From contig NC_081186.1 in assembly GCF_029867415.1 (NCBI RefSeq), positions 107,621,381 through 107,685,380 on the forward strand: DNA of 64,000 bases, read 5' to 3'. The notes below the pieces were generated by a model. It did not search any database and had not been told where the DNA came from. It saw only the letters and a list, made by a program, of their open reading frames with translations. Positions 61,690 to 64,000 of the stretch are shown here, one piece after another (the first letter of the stretch is position 1; every line of letters begins with the position of its first letter). The stretch comes from Vicia villosa. Lineage: Eukaryota > Streptophyta > Magnoliopsida > Fabales > Fabaceae. Both the position numbers and the translations under genes were made by a program.

Positions 61690-62877
61690 TTAAAATGTAA
61701 TTTAGGCCCTCAAGTTTCTCAATCACCTGTTTTCGCCTCCAAATTTAAATTGTTTAGTTTTAGTCCTTTAAATTTGTTTTTTTTTTTTTTTTATATTGAT
61801 AGTCTTGAGTGACATGTAGACTAAACTTCATTTATGTGGTATTAACAAAATTAAGTCAACGTTGATGTGGCATAAAAAATGGTAGACGTGGCAAAAAAAA
61901 AACTTTGCTAATGTAAAAGGTAGAGTTTTTGTAATATTTGATTACTTAAAAAATATTTAAAAATAAAATAAACTAATAATGATTTTTATAATATTTAATT
62001 AAAAAAAAAATCTTCTTGACTTGAATTTAAATGTTACGTTGCCATTGAATTTGAAACATGGTTTCATTTTCGGATAACTGAAAAGGGAAAGAATAAAGAA
62101 TAAGAGACGGTGATCAAATAGAAGAACGGCAACGAGTCTATTCATGACGATGGAAGGTGATCTATCATCAGAGACTCTTCTCAAATATATATATCAAAGT
62201 AAGTTTTTTTTCATTCTCTTTAGAGATTCCACCATTGTTAGTGTTTCAATCATTCTTTTACCTTCAACAGAGTTATTTTATATGAAGAATGTCCGAGTCC
62301 AATGATATAGATTGCAAACCACATTAGAAGTAGCATTGAAATCTCTCTCTGCTTTGAATAATAAACACTACAAACTCTCCAAAAATAGCATGATAGTTCA
62401 ATACAATGTAAATTTAACAAATGATAAATACATCATGCATCATAATATGAGTGAGTCAATCATAATCATCAATGAATCACATTCACAATACATACACATA
62501 TTGATCAAACTTCCACACATAATTCTGTATATCATAAATATATATATTTTCACATGTTTTAATTTGGAATTACTACAGTATTTTTTTTAAATATATTTTT
62601 AATGATTCACACAAATTCTTAATATATAAATTTGTATCATTGAACAAATAATTTATCTATAACATTAAAATAAAAGTTAATGTTACTATTTTTTGTGCCA
62701 CATTAACGCTGACTTAATTTTCTTAATTCCACGTAAGTGAAGTTTAGTCTATGTGTCACTAGGGAACTATCCAATACGAAAGGGGGGATCTTTGAGGGGC
62801 TAAACCCAAACAATTAAAACTTGAAGAGTTAAAATCAAGTAATTGAAAAATTTGGTGGATTAAAATTACATTTAAGT
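61690..62877. mobile_element. Long-TIR (MULE-like) non-autonomous element
   Basis: The two ends are inverted copies over roughly 200 bp. The left arm aatgtaatttaggccctcaa ... gacatgtagactaaacttca ... aaaattaagtcaacgttga is matched on the other strand by the right arm near 62685-62877. The interior (62000-62650) has no transposase. Long arms suggest a Mutator-like element. Exact ends and target-site duplication are not certain. Confidence 0.7.
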
Positions 62878-63004
62878 CTTTATTTTATTTAGCCATAATA
62901 ATAGTGTAAAAATATATTATTTAGTTTTAAATTGCACAATATTATTTTATTTCATTATTTTAACTTTGAAAAACACCACATTTTGTTTTATGAGAATCTA
63001 GCTA

Positions 63005-63800
63005 TTCTGGTAAATGGGTTTCTGACAGAGGAGATACGTATTTAAAGAGGTTTGAAGCAAGGATACTCATTAGGTGTCTTTCTTTTTCTTTTGGTATATA
63101 TTAAAAGGACTTTCTGGTCTTCTGAGATAGGTCGATAGGTCGTAGGCTTGGATCTTTTTCCTGGTTTTATGATAGATTCTTCAAACTTTGTTATCTGTTA
63201 TCTTTAGTATGTTGATGATACTTGAATCATAGCTAAAGCATTGGTTGAGAATCTTTTGACTATTAAAGCTTTCATTAGGGTGTTTGAGATTGCTTAAAAT
63301 CTCCGTGTCAATTTTTCTAAATGTAGTCTTATTGGTATTAATGTGAACTCTTCCTTTTTGGATCTAGCTCTTATTATCAATTATTATCACCAATCCCTTC
63401 CCATCAAGTACCTTAGGCTTATGGTGGGCACAAACCCCTGTCCCGAGGCTACTTAGCAATCTCTTATTATTTTTCTTTGTATGTGCTTGCTCTCTTGGAA
63501 GCATATGTATGTTATCTTGGAGTGGGTGGGTGGGTGGGGGGTAGAAAGACTTTTCTCAATTAAGTTTTTAATGCAATTCCTATTTTCTGTATGTCTTTCC
63601 TCAAAATGTCTGTTGAATTGTGAAATATATTTGTTAAGCTACAAAGGAGATTTTTTGGGTGGTGAGGTTATCGGTAATGATAAGATCACATGGGTTAGAC
63701 AGACAAATATTTGTAAACCCAAAAAGAGTAGTTGTCTTTGAGTTCGAGGCACATCCGTTTAGTTAACGTAGCTCTTCTAGGTAAATGGTGGTAGTGTTTG
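63005..63800 (+). pseudogene. LINE reverse transcriptase fragment
   Basis: Plus-strand pieces read FLTEEIRI-stop-RGLKQGYSLGVFLFLL (the RGLRQGDPLSPFLF block), then CYL-stop-YVDDT-stop-IIAKALVENLLTIKAF (YADD-type active site), VNFSKCSLIGINVNSSFLDL, and PIKYLRLMVGTNPCPEAT. After that come LLSYKGDFLGGEVIGNDKIT, WVRQTNICKPKKSS. This matches the thumb and post-RT region of plant L1 LINEs. In-frame stops show it is dead. Both ends are missing. Confidence 0.87.
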
Positions 63801-63880
63801 ATTTTTGAAAGATGTGATACATTTATATTTAAGATTGATAATATTTTTTTTCATTAATGTAGCTAAAAATCAAATTGAAC

Positions 63881-64000
63881 ATGGGAGAAACAAATGTATA
63901 GAAATAAGGTTCACTAGTTAAGATAGCAAGTGAGCAAGGGAAGGATAAAGTTAGAACATTGTAAAAGAAAAGATCAAATGGGTGATTTGTTGACAAAAGA
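63881..64000. repeat. Dispersed repeat shared with 47757-47873, runs off window
   Basis: Same orientation and high identity to 47757-47873. The right end is cut by the window edge, so the full repeat length is unknown. Confidence 0.85.

Overview
The window is nuclear DNA of a flowering plant, very probably a papilionoid legume. The signs are high A+T, spliced genes with GT-AG introns, plant mitochondrial-ribosome and GDSL lipase genes, and many plant transposable-element families. The species cannot be fixed from sequence alone.

It is a gene-poor, transposon-rich stretch with five intact-looking protein genes. These are: a mitochondrial ribosomal protein mL43 gene (19415-20203, +, 3 exons, 119 aa); two GDSL esterase/lipase paralogues on the minus strand (22125-23846, 371 aa, and 51069-55353, 373 aa), each with five exons in a shared layout; and two copies of a two-exon gene for a small secreted cysteine-rich, defensin-like peptide (33739-34408 and 39599-40112, both minus), carried on a ~5.9 kb tandem duplication.

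Layout. 1-5489: decayed minus-strand Copia element, its outer LTR cut by the window edge. 7209-7760: Copia RNase H fragment. 10546-11373: hAT-type non-autonomous element with a perfect 8-bp target-site duplication (TSD). 12291-12777: LINE 3' end. 13797-18719: complete but inactivated Copia element with two 445-bp LTRs and TSD AAAAG. 19.4-23.8 kb: mL43 gene, a poly-A retroinsertion with a 14-bp TSD, and GDSL gene 1. 24.7-28.1 kb: gypsy and Copia gag remnants. 29.1-40.8 kb: tandem segmental duplication holding hAT elements, a gypsy gag-protease remnant and the peptide genes. 41.2-44.0 kb: LINE remnant with three different DNA elements nested in it. 44.4-47.6 kb: MULE-type miniature elements and a plant-mobile-domain pseudogene. 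48.3-49.8 kb: direct/inverted repeat complex. 51.1-55.4 kb: GDSL gene 2, whose 2.8 kb second intron holds a Cassandra-type TRIM with 5S-rRNA-like LTRs. 56-57 kb: gypsy pol fragment. 57761-59789: solo LTR with TSD CGCAC. 61.4-62.9 kb: hairpin and long-TIR elements. 63.0-63.8 kb: LINE reverse-transcriptase fragment.

The genes do not form a pathway. The GDSL pair and the peptide pair are local duplicates separated by transposons. The most interesting locus is the duplicated peptide gene: the encoded protein has 12 cysteines in an unusual spacing, and transposons absent from one copy but present in the other give a relative history. All coordinates, exon joins and domain calls were read by eye; no database search was run.
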